Source: Thauera terpenica 58Eu
GTDB lineage: Bacteria; Pseudomonadota; Gammaproteobacteria; Burkholderiales; Rhodocyclaceae
NCBI RefSeq assembly: GCF_000443165.1
Contig: NZ_ATJV01000058.1
Location: 1-41,319 of the forward strand
DNA length: 41,319 bases
Direction of reading: 5' to 3'
Shown here in pieces: positions 40,860 to 41,319 of the stretch; the first letter of the stretch is position 1, and the number at the start of each line of letters is the position of its first letter. The notes under the pieces are model-generated. The model did not search any database and was not told the origin of the DNA. It worked only from the letters and a program-made list of their open reading frames with translations. A program made the position numbers and the translations under genes.

Positions 40860-41087
40860 ATGAATAAGGTGATGCTGCTGATGCTGGCTGCCACACTGAC
40901 TGCATGTGGACCCTCTCAACTTTCAGAAACGGTAGACGCGCTTACAGCCAATCCCGATCGCATCAAGGAGATTCAACGGCTGTGCAAGGAAGATCGCGCG
41001 AAGGTCGATGATGAACTTTGCCGACGCGCCGCAGAAGCCGCCAAGCGGCGTTTCTACGGTGATCGGCCGGAGCAGAAACCCAGGTAG
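40860..41087 (+). CDS. eexN: EexN family entry-exclusion lipoprotein
   Basis: A 75-aa lipoprotein: signal and lipobox LTAC (Cys16), then VDALTANPDRIKEIQRLCKED and DDELCRRAAEAAKRRF, the EexN pattern with two conserved cysteines. EexN-type proteins block entry of a second copy of the same element into a cell that already carries it. I start at the ATG at 40860, with AGGATCGGAA upstream; the longer frame lacks a signal peptide at its N-terminus. It lies 13 bp after the LysR gene and is probably the first gene of the transfer region. Confidence 0.88.
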   Translation: MNKVMLLMLAATLTACGPSQLSETVDALTANPDRIKEIQRLCKEDRAKVDDELCRRAAEAAKRRFYGDRPEQKPR

Positions 41088-41319
41088 TCACCCGCGCAGT
41101 CGCTTCGCTTTGGAAAAATCCTTCCGTTACCTCGCCACGCTGAAATGCGCTCGTGGTTGCAACCCCTTTCTTCCCCTCGCTACAGCAAGAACCCCTGCTT
41201 TTTTAGCCTCAATTCCTGCCATAACGGCCTTTGACCGTAAGCGCTCCACGAACCCCATCCTTACATAGCCGCGGGTGAGGCGGCATGCTCAGGCTTCCGT
41301 TTCTCAGGGAGCACGAACA
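41088..41319 (+). other. Right edge, non-coding; ribosome-binding site of next gene likely at the end
   Basis: 232 bp with no supported gene. It is less GC-rich than the backbone. The last bases, CAGGGAGCACGAACA, look like a ribosome-binding site immediately before a start codon just past the window, where traG is expected in Tn4371-type elements. Confidence 0.4.

Overview
The window is a GC-rich proteobacterial segment whose backbone gene order matches the Tn4371 family of integrative and conjugative elements (ICEs). The order is a DUF932 protein, ParB, DUF736, DUF2958, DUF2285, an AlpA-type HTH protein, RepA, ParA, a ribbon-helix-helix protein, DUF2840, a TraF peptidase and a DUF3363-type relaxase, then cargo, then a LysR (TraR-like) regulator and an EexN lipoprotein. 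Such elements are typical of Burkholderiales and of Pseudomonas/Stenotrophomonas-type hosts; the species cannot be named from this sequence. The integrase should lie left of the window and traG plus the trb mating-pair genes right of it. No rRNA, tRNA, IS element or CRISPR array is visible.

Layout. 1-2712: minus-strand accessory genes, namely a translationally coupled small protein/XRE/ImmA-IrrE cassette with a palindrome at its promoter, and an unknown 269-aa protein. 3328-8508: DUF932, ParB, a GNAT acetyltransferase, DUF736 and an XRE repressor, with long GC-rich leaders and strong hairpins. 8545-13724: a plus-strand maintenance and processing cluster that starts at an operator-containing promoter and ends at traF. 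Three 17-bp iterons and an AT-rich stretch lie between repA and parA (putative oriV). 13725-14172: a non-coding row of inverted repeats before the relaxase (putative oriT). 14173-16179: relaxase.

16280-37659 is metabolic and efflux cargo in two divergent arms. The minus-strand arm reads from a TetR regulator through a membrane protein, a YbhGFSR-like ABC exporter (HlyD adaptor, tandem ATPase, two permeases), a NodT-type outer-membrane factor, a DUF2892 protein, a beta-CASP metallo-hydrolase, a LOG-family protein, an LpxR-like lipid A deacylase and a class II cytochrome c to acetate kinase and a divergent phosphoketolase. The plus-strand arm encodes a class I PHA synthase, a phasin, acetoacetyl-CoA reductase, a universal stress protein, a phosphate acetyltransferase and an SDR dehydrogenase. 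Inferred logic: phosphoketolase makes acetyl-phosphate, AckA turns it into ATP plus acetate, Pta turns it into acetyl-CoA, and PhaB/PhaC store that carbon as polyhydroxybutyrate. No beta-ketothiolase (PhaA) is present, so the host would have to supply it.

The most interesting observation is that near-identical 18-bp operator-like palindromes, each directly abutting a similar -10 hexamer, lie in front of tetR and in front of phaC. This suggests that the TetR protein co-controls efflux, phosphoketolase and PHB genes as one mobile carbon-storage/stress unit. A weaker related palindrome lies at 39754-39773, before the LysR gene. 37707-39725 encodes a large lipoprotein with an alpha/beta-hydrolase domain at the right edge of the cargo.
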